Shown: in pieces, positions 10,273 to 20,058 of the stretch
Layout: each line of letters starts with the position of its first letter
Numbering within the stretch: position 1 is the stretch's first letter
Assembly: GCA_963773195.1 (NCBI GenBank)
Contig: CAVZAE010000005.1
Coordinates: forward strand, 310,001-374,000
Direction of reading: 5' to 3'
Source: CAIWHR01 sp963773195
Lineage (GTDB): Bacteria > Pseudomonadota > Gammaproteobacteria > Burkholderiales > Casimicrobiaceae
Length of the DNA stretch: 64,000 nucleotides
Notes under the pieces: model-generated
Databases searched by the model: none
What the model was told of the DNA's origin: nothing
What the model saw: only the letters and a program-made list of their open reading frames with translations
Position numbers and translations under genes: made by a program

Positions 10273-10665
10273 GGCTCGCCTCCGCGGTCTGGACAGACCG
10301 AAGGGACCGTGAGTAAGGGTCTCGACAGCAGGAAAACCCCCGAAAATCGCCCGGGTCCGCGCCCGGAACCGCCGCGCGCGATGAAAACTGCCTATTTCCA
10401 CGCTCGATCATGATGTTAGCCCGCGTTTTTCATCTTGAATTCGGGCCCTGTTCCGAACGATTGTCCGAGGCGGGGCACCCCCTTCCTGTCGCGTTTTAGC
10501 AACAGGGCCACAAAGCCTCCGGCGTCATCGGGAGTTTGCCTTGCCACGGGTGCGACCGCTTTGGCACAATGAATCCAACTTCTCGAACCCGCTGAGAAGG
10601 TTCCGATGGCAAGAGCTGAACCGCGCCGTTTGCTTGCCAATTTTATCCGTTAGAGGAGAGAGTTC
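10273..10665. other. Intergenic region upstream of the porin
   Basis: 393 bp between divergent genes. It holds the probable porin promoter (10541-10570), a 5' leader of about 90 nt, and a strong purine-rich ribosome-binding site (AGAGGAGAG, 10651-10659). The left part could encode a longer N terminus of the WecA-like protein from ATG 10401. I see no other gene. Confidence 0.5.
10541..10570 (+). promoter_or_regulatory. Probable sigma-70 promoter of the porin
   Basis: TTGCCA (10541-10546, five of six matches to the -35 consensus) and CACAAT (10565-10570, four of six) are separated by 18 bp. The transcript would carry an approximately 90-nt leader ending in a strong ribosome-binding site, consistent with a highly expressed outer-membrane protein. 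Confidence 0.45.
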
Positions 10666-11928
10666 ATGAACAAAAAGCTCGTCGCCCTGGCCGTCGCAGG
10701 CGTACTTGCCGCCCCGCTGGCGCAAGCGCAGACGGCAAACGTCACGCTGTACGGCCGGGTCAACCTCGATGTCGAGGGTGTGAAAGGCACGATCTACAAC
10801 AACAACGTCCAACAGCCTGCCACCTGCAACAAGACCCTCAACTTGGGCGGGTGCATCACCCAAAACCCGGCCCAGTATCGGATGGGTACGAACTCGTCGC
10901 GCTTCGGTCTGCGCGGCACGGAATCGCTCGGTGGTGGCCTCAACGCAATCTTCCAGGTCGAGTCGTCGATCAACCCGGCGCAGTCGGGCGGTACGCTGGC
11001 CGGTCGTGAATCGTACGTCGGTCTGCAAGGCGGCTGGGGCACGTTCAAGATGGGCCGCTTCCTGACTCCGTACGACGACATCCACCCGATCTTCGGTAAC
11101 GTCCCGACGCTGACGACGTCTATCCTGTCGACCGCCTCGCTGTGGGCGCAGGGCTTCCAGCCGACAAGCGGCGGCGGCTTCGACGATCGCGTCGCGAACT
11201 CGATCCGTTGGGACTCGGCGAACCTGTCCGGCTTCACGCTCGAAATCCAGTATGGCGCGCAAGGCAACAACTACGCGCAACCGGGCTCTCCGACGACGAC
11301 GCCGAACACGCCGCACGCGAGCATCCTGAGCGGCGGGGTCTTCTACAACAACGGCCCGCTGCAAGTGGGCGTCGCGGGGACCGGCAACTGGGGCGTTCGC
11401 GGCCGTCAGAATGTCTTAGTGATTTCGCCCACGCCCGCGGGCACGTCGACCACGGGCGACCAGCTCAACGACTACGCGTTCTCGGTCGCTGCCTCGTACT
11501 CGTTCACGATCCTGCGCGTCGGCGCCGTGTACGAGCGGCTGAAGTACGACTCCCCGCTGGCCACGGGCGGCGATCTCACGCGCAACATGTGGGGCGCGAG
11601 CCTCACCGGCAACATCGGCCCGGGCCAGGCGTATGCCTTCTACGGCCAGGCCCAAAACGTGAGCGGCAGCGCAACGGATGGCGCGCGGGTCGCGGGCATG
11701 GTCAAGGGTCCGGACTCGAAGGCGAACCAGTGGGAAATCAGCTACACGTATCCGCTGTCGAAGCGCACGCTGATGTACGCCGGCTATGTACGTATCGGCA
11801 ACGAGAACAACGCCGCGTACAACTTCAACATCAACCCGTACAACCCGGTCAGCTCGACCGACTCGTCGTACGCCACGCCGGGTGGCAAGCCGCAAGGCCT
11901 CGTGTTCGGCTTGGTCCACTTCTTCTAA
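10666..11928 (+). CDS. Gram-negative trimeric porin
   Basis: A 420-aa outer-membrane general diffusion porin of the Burkholderia/Neisseria type. A signal peptide (residues 1-21, MNKKLVALAV to AQA) is followed by the typical first strand VTLYGRVNLDVEG. Family hallmarks include SSRFGLRGTESLGGGL, GRESYVGLQGGWGTFKMGRF (the segment before the constriction loop) and the C-terminal strand ending in a phenylalanine (LVHFF), recognised by the BAM complex. An AGAGGAGAG ribosome-binding site precedes ATG 10666 and a strong terminator follows at 11982, so it is monocistronic. Confidence 0.94.
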   Translation: MNKKLVALAVAGVLAAPLAQAQTANVTLYGRVNLDVEGVKGTIYNNNVQQPATCNKTLNLGGCITQNPAQYRMGTNSSRFGLRGTESLGGGLNAIFQVESSINPAQSGGTLAGRESYVGLQGGWGTFKMGRFLTPYDDIHPIFGNVPTLTTSILSTASLWAQGFQPTSGGGFDDRVANSIRWDSANLSGFTLEIQYGAQGNNYAQPGSPTTTPNTPHASILSGGVFYNNGPLQVGVAGTGNWGVRGRQNVLVISPTPAGTSTTGDQLNDYAFSVAASYSFTILRVGAVYERLKYDSPLATGGDLTRNMWGASLTGNIGPGQAYAFYGQAQNVSGSATDGARVAGMVKGPDSKANQWEISYTYPLSKRTLMYAGYVRIGNENNAAYNFNINPYNPVSSTDSSYATPGGKPQGLVFGLVHFF

Positions 11929-11981
11929 GATCCGGCAAGCCGAAGTACCCACGCAACTGCAGCAGATTCGAAGTGATCACG

Positions 11982-12008
11982 CGGGCGCCTCCGGGCGCCC
12001 GTTTTTTT
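11982..12008 (+). terminator. Rho-independent terminator after the porin
   Basis: A perfect 8-bp stem CGGGCGCC/GGCGCCCG (11982-11989 and 11994-12001) with a 4-nt loop is followed by seven consecutive T (12002-12008). It is the clearest terminator in the window. Confidence 0.92.
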
Positions 12009-12039
12009 GGCATCGCCGGACGGTGCGACGGCCCGGCGC

Positions 12040-12045
12040 TACAAT
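12040..12045 (+). promoter_or_regulatory. -10 element immediately upstream of coq7
   Basis: TACAAT lies 7 nt before the coq7 ATG (12053), just beyond the porin terminator. The expected transcription start falls at or next to the start codon and there is no Shine-Dalgarno sequence between them, which suggests a leaderless transcript. Confidence 0.4.
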
Positions 12046-12052
12046 CGACGGG

Positions 12053-12673
12053 ATGCTCGACGATTTCGTCATCGGCTTCGATCGCGCGCTGCGCGCGCTG
12101 TCGGGGCTCGCCGTCTCGGCGCGGCCGACGCCCGGCGCGAACCTCGCCGATGTGGACCTTCCACCGGCCGAGCGGCGTCACGCTGCCGGGCTCATGCGGG
12201 TCAATCACACCGGAGAGATCTGTGCGCAGGCCCTGTATGCCGCGCAGGCGTTGACTGCGCGCGATCCGGCGATACGCGCGCAGTTTGCGCGAGCAGCGCG
12301 TGAGGAGGAGGAGCATCTCGCCTGGACTCGGCAGCGGCTCGCCGAGCTGTCCGATCGACCCTCGTGGCTCAATCCGCTCTGGTACGGTGGCGCCTTCGCG
12401 ATCGGCATGGCCGCCGGCGTCGCGAGCGACCGCATCAATCTCGGATTCGTCGTCGAGACCGAGCGCCAGGTCGAGGATCATCTGACGGGCCACATCGAGC
12501 AGCTCCCGCCGGCCGATGCGAAGAGCCGCGCGATCGTGGAGCAGATGCGCGACGACGAGGCGCGCCACGGCGCGATGGCGCAGGCCGCCGGCGCCGTCGA
12601 GCTGCCATTCCCCATGCGTTACGCCATGCGCGCCGCGGCGGACGTGATGCGCGCGGTCGCTTACCGCATCTAG
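12053..12673 (+). CDS. coq7: 2-polyprenyl-3-methyl-6-methoxy-1,4-benzoquinone monooxygenase (Coq7)
   Basis: A carboxylate-bridged diiron hydroxylase (206 aa) for a late ring hydroxylation in ubiquinone synthesis, acting at the inner membrane. The iron-ligand motifs are visible in order: RVNHTGEICAQ (Glu), EEEEHLAW (E-x-x-H), ETERQVEDH and DDEARHGAM (E-x-x-H). A hydrophobic segment near LWYGGAFAIGMAAGVAS may dip into the membrane. ATG 12053 is preceded by TACAAT rather than a ribosome-binding site. The convergent cca gene ends 4 nt after its stop. Confidence 0.94.
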   Translation: MLDDFVIGFDRALRALSGLAVSARPTPGANLADVDLPPAERRHAAGLMRVNHTGEICAQALYAAQALTARDPAIRAQFARAAREEEEHLAWTRQRLAELSDRPSWLNPLWYGGAFAIGMAAGVASDRINLGFVVETERQVEDHLTGHIEQLPPADAKSRAIVEQMRDDEARHGAMAQAAGAVELPFPMRYAMRAAADVMRAVAYRI

Positions 12674-12677
12674 CGCG

Positions 12678-13946
12678 TCACGGCGGTGCTTTCCGCCATG
12701 CCCGCAGCGCCTTGAGGCGCGCCGCGCGTACCGCCTTCGCGATCGCCCCATCCGGCTCTGCGCGTGCCGGCCTTGCGCGCCGCACGTTGCGCGCAACCGC
12801 CGCGGCATCGACCCGCTTGACGACGACGAGAGCGGCGCGGACGTACGCGGCGGCCGCATAGTCCCCGGCACGTCCGGGAAGCGACATCGCGTCGCACTCG
12901 CATGCCTCGAGCAGCGTATCGAGACGCTCGGGGCGGCGGAGCGCATCCGCGGCGAGCAGGAGATCGAGAAGTGCCGCGGGCGCGAGCTCGCGGGCCGCGT
13001 GCACCCGGCCATGCCAGCGTGCGACGAGCTGGCCGGCGTCGCGACATTCCGCCGGCACGCGCAGACGTGCCGACAACCGCTCCGCGAGCCGGATGCTCCG
13101 CACCTCGTGTCCCGCGTGATTCGGCCACGACCGCCGCGGCGTCGCGCCCTTGCCGAGGTCGTGGACCAGCGCCCCATAGCGAACCGGCAGCGCGAACCCC
13201 TTGCCAGCCGCGTAATCGAGCGCGCGCGCGACATGCACGCCCGCGTCGATCTCCGGGTGGTCCTGCACGCGCTGCGGGACACCGAAAAGCGCATCGACTT
13301 CCGGCAGGAGCACAGGCAGTGCGCCGCACTCGCGCAGCACCGCGAGCAGCCGCGACGGGTGCGGCTCCATGAGCCCTGTGGCAAGCTCGTGCCAGACGCG
13401 CTCCGGCGCGAGCGTCGAGAGCTCGCCGGTCGCCACGAGCGCGCGGAGCAGCGCCTCGGTTTCCGGCGCCACCATGAAACCGAATCGCGCGGCGAACCGT
13501 GCGACCCTGAGCACGCGCAGCGGATCCTCGGCGAACGCCGCAGAAACGTGGCGCAACACGCCGGCCTCGAGGTCGGCCGCACCCCCGAACGGATCGATCA
13601 GCACCCCGTCCTCGCCGCGCGCCATTGCGTTGATCGTGAGGTCGCGCCGCTCGAGATCCTGCTCGAGCGTCACTTCCGGCGAGGCGAAAAACTCGAAGCC
13701 CCGATAGCCGCGCCCGTGCTTGCGCTCGGTGCGCGCGAGCGCGTATTCCTCGCGCGACTCGGGATGGAGGAACACAGGGAAGTCGCGACCAACCGGTTTG
13801 TAGCCGGAGGCGACCAGCATCTCGGGCGTCGCGCCTACGACGACCCAGTCGCGGTCGCCGGCGGGCCGGCCCAGGAGCTCGTCGCGCACCGATCCGCCGA
13901 CGCGATACACCTTGACGGGTTGCGAGACACGCGCCATGCGCGCCAT
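12678..13946 (-). CDS. cca: Multifunctional CCA tRNA nucleotidyltransferase with HD domain
   Basis: Adds or repairs the 3'-CCA end of tRNAs; the HD domain gives phosphohydrolase activities in related enzymes (422 aa). The N-terminal nucleotidyltransferase fold has YRVGGSVRDELLGR and the acidic segment GDRDWVVVG, then ERRDLTINAMA and the Arg-rich DPLRVLRVARFAARF. An HD motif follows at VHDLGKG (around residue 240). I chose ATG 13946, 4 nt after the upstream stop; ATG 13937 is also possible. It is likely translated together with the NDUFA9-like gene. Confidence 0.92.
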   Translation of the reverse strand: MARMARVSQPVKVYRVGGSVRDELLGRPAGDRDWVVVGATPEMLVASGYKPVGRDFPVFLHPESREEYALARTERKHGRGYRGFEFFASPEVTLEQDLERRDLTINAMARGEDGVLIDPFGGAADLEAGVLRHVSAAFAEDPLRVLRVARFAARFGFMVAPETEALLRALVATGELSTLAPERVWHELATGLMEPHPSRLLAVLRECGALPVLLPEVDALFGVPQRVQDHPEIDAGVHVARALDYAAGKGFALPVRYGALVHDLGKGATPRRSWPNHAGHEVRSIRLAERLSARLRVPAECRDAGQLVARWHGRVHAARELAPAALLDLLLAADALRRPERLDTLLEACECDAMSLPGRAGDYAAAAYVRAALVVVKRVDAAAVARNVRRARPARAEPDGAIAKAVRAARLKALRAWRKAPP

Positions 13947-13950
13947 CGCG

Positions 13951-14892
13951 TCAGCGTCCTCCCTGCGCACGATAGGTCTCGTAGCGGCTATGCTCGGCGG
14001 CGGGCCCGAGGTACGTCGGCGCGATGGTGGCAAGCGATGCGGGTGTCACACCGAACAACGGCGGAAACGCGCAGTCGCAGACGCTGTCCACGGCCATGGA
14101 CGCGAGGTTGTCGCGGCTCATCGGCGTGCCCGGCAAGAGCTCGAGCAGCCGGGCCTGCAGCCGCCCCGCGGCGTCGCCCAGCTCCAGGATGGGGCGCTCG
14201 TACCCGGTGAGCTTGCCAACGAAGCCCACGAGCTCGCGCAGTGTGTAGATGTCGGGCCCACAGAGCGGATACCGCCGCCCGATCGTCGCATCGTCCCCGA
14301 GCGCGTGGACGAAGGCCTGCGCGACATCGCGCACGTATACGGGCTGGAACCGCGTGCGCGCACGTGCGAGCGCCATCAGCGGCAGATGCCGCATGAGCGA
14401 AGCGAAAAGATTGAGAAAGCGGTCTTCGCGTCCGAAGATCACCGAGGGCTCGAAGATGGTCCACTCGAGCCCCGAGCCGATCACCAGCGCCTCGGCTTCG
14501 CCCTTGCTGCGGAGATACCGCGACGGGCCTGCCGGATCCGCGTTCAAGGCGCTCATATGCAGGAGCCGCCGCACGCCCGCGGCACGACAGGCGGCGATCA
14601 CCTTGGCGGCGAGCTCGACGTGCGCGCGCGCGAACGTGGCGCGACCCGCCTCGTTCAGGATACCGACGAGGTTGACGATGGCGGACGCGCCCTTGGCGAG
14701 CCTCGCGAGCGTGGGCGGATCGTGGATGTCGGCATTGACGACATCCACGGTCGGCAACAGGATCAGGTGGCGTGCATCCTCGCGGCGGCGAGTGGGAACG
14801 ACCGCCGGATAGTCGTCTCCCACGAGGCCCGCGACCAGATGGCGGCCGACAAAGCCGCTGCCGCCCAGGACGAGCACGGGGCCGTTGGCCAC
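13951..14892 (-). CDS. Complex I NDUFA9-subunit-like NAD(P)-binding protein
   Basis: A 313-aa atypical short-chain dehydrogenase with an N-terminal Rossmann motif VLGGSGFVGRHL. The region INLVGIL, then SALNADPAGPSRYLRSKGEAE, and TIFEPSVIFG is typical of the NAD(P)H-binding proteins annotated as NDUFA9-like in betaproteobacteria. The classical catalytic Y-x3-K is present only in altered form (YLRSKGE). In mitochondria the homologue is a structural complex I subunit; the bacterial role is unproven and may concern quinone or envelope redox metabolism. It sits between slt (1 nt away) and cca (4 nt), all on one strand. Confidence 0.82.
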   Translation of the reverse strand: MANGPVLVLGGSGFVGRHLVAGLVGDDYPAVVPTRRREDARHLILLPTVDVVNADIHDPPTLARLAKGASAIVNLVGILNEAGRATFARAHVELAAKVIAACRAAGVRRLLHMSALNADPAGPSRYLRSKGEAEALVIGSGLEWTIFEPSVIFGREDRFLNLFASLMRHLPLMALARARTRFQPVYVRDVAQAFVHALGDDATIGRRYPLCGPDIYTLRELVGFVGKLTGYERPILELGDAAGRLQARLLELLPGTPMSRDNLASMAVDSVCDCAFPPLFGVTPASLATIAPTYLGPAAEHSRYETYRAQGGR

Positions 14893-14893
14893 G

Positions 14894-16868
14894 TCAGGGG
14901 CCCTTCGCCGTCACCGTCTCACCGCTGTCGCCGGCAGCTGCGGTGGCGCCACGCGGCGTGACAGTGCCGAGGCGTGCGCCAAGCGTGACGTAGGGCAGCT
15001 CGAGCTCCCGCGCGTAGAACATCGCGTTGACGAGCACCTTCTTCACATAGTCGCGCGTCTCGTTGAACGGGATCGACTCCACCCAGATCGCGCCCTCGAG
15101 CGGGGCGCCGTTGCGCCATGCCTGAGCGCGACTCGGCCCGGCGTTGTACGCGGCCGCCGCAAGCGCCGGCATCCCGTCGAGGCGGTCCTGGCAGTACTTG
15201 AAGTAGAACGCGCCGAACTGAGTATTGGTCGCAACGTCCGCGATCTGCTCCGACCGATAGTCGCTTCGCCCGAGCTGCTTCGCGACCCAGCGCGCCGTCG
15301 GCGGCATGAGCTGCATGAGCCCGACGGCGCCGGCCGCGGACACGATGTCCGGCGCGAAGCGCGATTCCTGGCGCGCGACGCCGTAGAGAAGTGCCGGGTC
15401 GGCGTCCTGGCCGCGCGCAGCGGCGGTGAAATGCTCGCGGAACGGCATCAGGTAACGAAGCTCGAAGTCGTGGCGCGCGGTCGTTCGCTCCGCCGTGTTG
15501 ATCGCACGGTCGTAGAGGCCCACATTCCGCGCATAGTCGGCGGCGACGAGCAGCGCCTCGTCGTCCCGCCCGCGCACCACGTAGTTCCATTCCCGCTGGG
15601 ATTCAGGCCGCAGGTCGAGCTCGGCCAGTTTCACCGCGCGGCGAATGCCAGGTTGCGCGCCGAAGGCCGCGAGCGAGGCGGACGTCGGATGTGCCGGCTC
15701 GCTCACCGGCTCGATGCGCCGGCCCTGCGCCTCGGCGGCCAAGGAAGCCATAGAACGTGAACTCGGCGGCCAGGCCCGTATAGAGCGCCTGCGCCTCGTC
15801 GTCATGCCCCGCCGCCGCCAGCGCCCGCGCTTTCCAATAGCGCCATGCCGGCTCCTGACTCAACGCGGGCGGCATCGCCGCGATCGCCGCCAGCACATCG
15901 CTCCACGCGCCGGCGCGCAGCGCCGCGCGCACTCGCCAGGTATGCTGGCCGTCGTTGAAAGCCGCGCCGGCCGCTTCGCGATACCACTCGTTGGCGAGCG
16001 GATGGAGCTGCCGGGCCGCGTGGTAAGCGATCCTGGCGTTGCCATAGCGGCGGTCCGCTTCGGGCAGCCGCCCGCGCTGCTTTTCCCACGCGGGACGTGC
16101 GAGCGCCGCGTCGCTGCGTGCCGCACGCTCGAGCGCATACAACGCGAGATCGCGTCCTCCGGGTGTCGTCCAGGCGAACTCGCCCTTCGCGAGCGCGCGG
16201 GCCGGATCGTGATCGACCCGCGCGAGATCGCGGGCGGCGATACGGGCCTGGCCCGGAAGCGCGTCGCCGATCTCCCGGGCGAGCCGCACGTTCCCGTTCT
16301 CCGCCGCAAGCCGAAAGCGCACGCGCCGATCGGCCGTCGACAACGTCCCAGCCGTGATCAGCGCGGAGAACAGCGGCTCGCAGGCCTCGGGAGTCGACAG
16401 CCCGGTGAACCAGAGCGGCTTGGCGCCCGCGAGCACCGCGTCACCCTCGCGCTGCCATCGAAGCTGGATCGCGTAGCACGCGATCTCCGTGTCCTCGCCG
16501 GCCGGCGGTGGATAGAGGGCACCGAACGCGGCCCAGTCGCCGCGCTTGCCGAGCGCCTTCAGCGCATCGACGCGCAGCCGGTCGCCGAGCGGCGAATCGG
16601 GCCACTTGACGACGAACGCCTGCACGTCGTCGACCGCGACGGCGTCGATCCTGAGCGTGAGCCCCCAGTAGTCGACATACGACTCCAGCGGATGCCCTGC
16701 GAGCTTGGCGGCAAGTGCGTCGTAGCGCGTCCGCTGCCCCCGGTCGAACGCGACCTTCGCGGCGATGAAGTCGATATCCGCCGGCTCGGGCGCGGCGAAT
16801 GCAGGCACAACCGCGAGCGCGGCGAGGCCGATGGCGAGGCGAGCGAAGGACAGGATCACGGGAGACAT
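14894..16868 (-). pseudogene. slt: Soluble lytic murein transglycosylase Slt, one frameshift
   Basis: A periplasmic enzyme that cleaves peptidoglycan glycan strands to 1,6-anhydro ends. From ATG 16868 (MSPVILSFARLAIG, signal peptide to about residue 25) a superhelical U-domain of alpha repeats runs to AAEFTFYGFL. There the reading frame breaks, at 15739-15742, where one extra base lies in CTTGGCC. Downstream, in the other frame, AAEAQGRRIEP continues into the SLT domain with the catalytic Glu in ARQESRFAP, then AVGLMQLMP and AAYNAGPSRAQAWR. Removing one base gives an uninterrupted 657-aa protein of normal length, so an error in the consensus is likelier than loss of function. Confidence 0.88.
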
Positions 16869-17036
16869 TGTCCGCGACGCGGGTGCTCTTGGGCAACCTT
16901 CTGTCACCCTGCGACACCTCGCCGTCAGACTCTCGGACGATGCCCGGGTTCGCGGTAAGATTCACGCATCGCGGGCTTTTCGCGTGCCGTGTGCGGCGGA
17001 AGCGCCTTCGCGGCCGCGCCGCACCGGGGGGGAGTG

Positions 17037-17558
17037 ATGGCACAACGCAAGGGCGCGCCTCAGGTCGGCGTCGTCATGGGCAGCGACAGCGACTGGGAGA
17101 TTCTCCGGCACGCGGCCGCACAACTCGACGCGCTCGGGATCGCCTTCGAGGCACGCGTGCTCTCGGCGCACCGGATGCCCGACGACATGTTCGAATACGC
17201 CGAGGATGCGCTTCCGCGCGGGCTGCGTTGCATCATCGCCGGCGCGGGAGGCGCCGCTCATCTGCCCGGCATGCTGGCCGCGAAGACTACGGTGCCCGTG
17301 CTCGGCGTGCCGGTCCCGTCGAAGTACCTGCGCGGCGAGGATTCACTCTACTCGATCGTGCAGATGCCGAAGGGCATTCCCGTCGCGACGTTCGCGATCG
17401 GCGAGGCCGGCGCAGCGAATGCCGGGCTGTTCGCCGCTGCGCTGATCGCCGCGACCGACCCTACCGTGGCGAAGCGCCTTGCGGCGTTCCGCGCGAAGCA
17501 GACCGCCGCGGCGCGCGCGATGCGGCTGCCGCCCGAGGGCAACAAGTCGGGATCGTGA
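17037..17558 (+). CDS. purE: N5-carboxyaminoimidazole ribonucleotide mutase
   Basis: Converts N5-CAIR to CAIR in de novo purine synthesis (173 aa, octameric in homologues). Active-site segments are intact: VVMGSDSDWE near the N terminus, VLSAHRMPD with the catalytic His, and AGAGGAAHLPGMLAA. ATG 17037 has a G-rich ribosome-binding site (GGGGGGAG) just upstream. The stop overlaps the purK start (GTGA). The 168 bp upstream, shared divergently with slt, contains a TAAGAT hexamer at 16956-16961 that may be a -10 element. Confidence 0.95.
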   Translation: MAQRKGAPQVGVVMGSDSDWEILRHAAAQLDALGIAFEARVLSAHRMPDDMFEYAEDALPRGLRCIIAGAGGAAHLPGMLAAKTTVPVLGVPVPSKYLRGEDSLYSIVQMPKGIPVATFAIGEAGAANAGLFAAALIAATDPTVAKRLAAFRAKQTAAARAMRLPPEGNKSGS

Positions 17559-18727
17559 GCTCCGCGATCGCGCCGGGCGCCTGGCTCGGATTGCTGGGCG
17601 GCGGTCAGCTCGGCCGGATGTTCTGCATGGCCGCACAAAGCCTGGGCTACAAGATCATCGTGCTCGATCCGGGCGCTGCGGGCCCTGCTGCCAGCGTCGC
17701 GGATCGGCATCTCAAGGCGGACTACCAGGACCCCGACGCCCTGGCCGAGCTCGCCCGCGTGGCGGCGGCCGCCACCACCGAATTCGAGAACGTGCCCGCG
17801 GGCGCGCTCGACTATCTCGCGCGCTCGATGCGCGTGTCGCCGGCGGCCGCGAGCGTCGCAATCGCGCAGGACCGCATCAGCGAAAAGACGTTCCTCGCGG
17901 GGCAGGGCTTCGCGGTCGCGCCGTTCGCCGTGCTGCGTACCGAGGCGGACGCCCGCACCGCGGATCCGGCGCTCGTTCCCGGCATCGTCAAAAGCGCGCG
18001 CCTGGGCTACGACGGCAAGGGCCAGATTCGCGTGCGGGCGCCCGCGGATGTCGTCACGGCATGGGGCGAGATGGGCGGCGCGCCCTGCGTCCTCGAACGC
18101 CGGCTCGAGCTCGCATGCGAGGTGTCGGTGATCGTCGCGCGCGACGAGCGCGGCGAAGCAGTCGCGTGGCCCGTCGCCGAGAACCAGCATCGCGACGGGA
18201 TTCTCGACGTCTCGATCGTGCCGGCGCGGGTTTCCGCCGAGCTTGCGGCGAAGGCGCTGGACACGGCGACGACGATCGCCGCTCGGCTCAACTACTGCGG
18301 TGTGCTCTGCGTCGAGATGTTCGTCGCGACGGATGGTGCGCTGCTGGTCAACGAGATCGCGCCCCGCCCGCACAACAGCGGCCACTGGACGATCGACGCG
18401 GCCGTGACGTCGCAGTTCGAGCAGCAGGCGCGGGCGCTTGCCGGGCTGCCGCTCGGAGCGACGCGCCAGCGCGAGCCCGCGGTGATGGTCAACCTGCTGG
18501 GCGATCTCTGGTTTGCCGATCGCGACGCGGCCACCCCGCGCGAGCCCGACTGGTCGCGCGTGCTGCGTCATCCGCAGGCGAAACTCCATCTCTATGGAAA
18601 AGCCGAGCCCCGGCGAGGCCGGAAGATGGGTCACGCCACCTGTCTCGGTTCGACACCCGAGCACGCCCTTGCGACCGCGCGCGAGATCAAGCGCGACCTC
18701 GGCATTCCCGGCGCCGACCTGCTCTGA
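17555..18727 (+). CDS. purK: 5-(carboxyamino)imidazole ribonucleotide synthase
   Basis: An ATP-grasp ligase (390 aa) that makes N5-CAIR from AIR, bicarbonate and ATP, feeding PurE. The N terminus WLGLLGGGQLGRMF is the family signature. ATP-grasp segments follow: SARLGYDGKGQ, CVLERRLELACEVSVI and VNEIAPRPHNSGHWTIDA. I chose GTG 17555 because it overlaps the purE stop and places the glycine-rich motif at the usual distance from the start. The next gene begins 7 nt downstream. Confidence 0.95.
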   Translation: MSSAIAPGAWLGLLGGGQLGRMFCMAAQSLGYKIIVLDPGAAGPAASVADRHLKADYQDPDALAELARVAAAATTEFENVPAGALDYLARSMRVSPAAASVAIAQDRISEKTFLAGQGFAVAPFAVLRTEADARTADPALVPGIVKSARLGYDGKGQIRVRAPADVVTAWGEMGGAPCVLERRLELACEVSVIVARDERGEAVAWPVAENQHRDGILDVSIVPARVSAELAAKALDTATTIAARLNYCGVLCVEMFVATDGALLVNEIAPRPHNSGHWTIDAAVTSQFEQQARALAGLPLGATRQREPAVMVNLLGDLWFADRDAATPREPDWSRVLRHPQAKLHLYGKAEPRRGRKMGHATCLGSTPEHALATAREIKRDLGIPGADLL

Positions 18728-18734
18728 CGACGCC

Positions 18735-19916
18735 ATGAGCGGAGGACCTCTGGCGGGGCTCCGGGTTCTCGACCTCACGCGCCTCCTGCCCGGGCCGGTG
18801 TGCACGCTTTATCTGGCGGATCTCGGCGCCGACGTCGTCAAGATCGAGGACACGGGCGCCGGCGATTACGCGCGCAATCTCGGGAATCGCCCGGGAACGG
18901 TGTCGGCGTTCTTTCGTGCAGTGAACCGCAACAAGCGCAGCGCGGCGATCGACCTCAAGCACCCGCAGGGACGCGCCGCGTTCTTCGCGCTCGCGCAGCG
19001 TGCGGACGCGATCGTCGAGAGCTTTCGTCCTGGCGTCGTCGCCGGTCTCGGCGTCGACTACGCGACGATCGCAGCGCAGAACCCGCGCATCGTCTATGCG
19101 TCTATTTCGGGCTACGGGCAGGAGGGTCCGCGCGCGCAAGCCGCGGGCCACGACATCAACTATCTCGGCTACGCAGGGGTGCTCGACCAGACCGGCGTCC
19201 GCGACGGACCGCCGGCGCTTTGCAATCTGCAGATCGCCGATCTCCTGGGCGGCGCCGCGACGGCGGCGATCGCGATCCTGGCGGCGCTCGTCGGCGCGCA
19301 GCGCACAGGGCAGGGCAGCCATGTCGACGTCGCAATGGCCGATGCCTCCCTTGCGCACAACATCTTCGCACTGCAGGCGCTTGACCAATGGGGGCGCACA
19401 TTGCCGCGCGGCGAAGATCTGCTCACCGGCGGCGTCCCCTGCTATGGCGTCTACGGCACGCAGGACGGCCGCTGGCTCGCGGTCGGCGCGCTGGAAGACA
19501 AATTCTGGCGGCGGCTTTGCGCTACGATCGATCGCTCCGATCTCGCGCCGCTGGCGTTCGCGCCGGGCGACGAGGGATCGCGCGTGCGCCGCGAGCTTGA
19601 TACGATCTTCGGCGCCGCGCCGCTCGCGCATTGGAGAGAACGTTTCGCCGGCGTCGACTGCTGCGTGACACCGATCCTCACGCTCGACGAAGCGCTCGAG
19701 GATCCGCAGTTCACCGCGCGCGGGATGGTCGTGCGACAGCCGGATGGATCCCGCCAGTACGCGCCGCCGTTCAAGATATCCGGTTGCGAGTTCTCCGTCG
19801 CCCGCGAGGCGCCGGCACAGGGCGAGCACACGATCGAGGTGCTCCGCGATGCGGGCTACGACGACGCGGCGATCGCGGGGCTGACCGCGGCGGGCACGAT
19901 CAGGGCCGCACGGTAA
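18735..19916 (+). CDS. CaiB/BaiF class III CoA-transferase (AMACR-like)
   Basis: A 393-aa member of the family that moves CoA between carboxylic acids or epimerises 2-methylacyl-CoAs. It starts with GPLAGLRVLDLTRLLPGPVCT and ADLGADVVKIED, both standard. GHDINYLGYAG matches the His/Asp region of alpha-methylacyl-CoA racemase, and LQIADLLGGA carries the conserved catalytic Asp position. Racemase versus transferase cannot be settled from sequence alone. ATG 18735 lies 7 nt after purK, so it may be co-transcribed with purEK despite an unrelated role. It is about 1.2 kb from the acyl-CoA catabolic operon but on the opposite strand. Confidence 0.83.
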   Translation: MSGGPLAGLRVLDLTRLLPGPVCTLYLADLGADVVKIEDTGAGDYARNLGNRPGTVSAFFRAVNRNKRSAAIDLKHPQGRAAFFALAQRADAIVESFRPGVVAGLGVDYATIAAQNPRIVYASISGYGQEGPRAQAAGHDINYLGYAGVLDQTGVRDGPPALCNLQIADLLGGAATAAIAILAALVGAQRTGQGSHVDVAMADASLAHNIFALQALDQWGRTLPRGEDLLTGGVPCYGVYGTQDGRWLAVGALEDKFWRRLCATIDRSDLAPLAFAPGDEGSRVRRELDTIFGAAPLAHWRERFAGVDCCVTPILTLDEALEDPQFTARGMVVRQPDGSRQYAPPFKISGCEFSVAREAPAQGEHTIEVLRDAGYDDAAIAGLTAAGTIRAAR

Positions 19917-20058
19917 GCGTCGGCAGCGCCGCGGCCTGAGGTCCATTCATGGTCGGCAGGTGCTTGCCATAGCGATCGCAGCAGCGCAGGATTTTGCCTC
20001 CGGGTGCTGGCGCATATCGGTTTACCGCTCCCCCGGCTAATCTCCACGGAGGAACGCC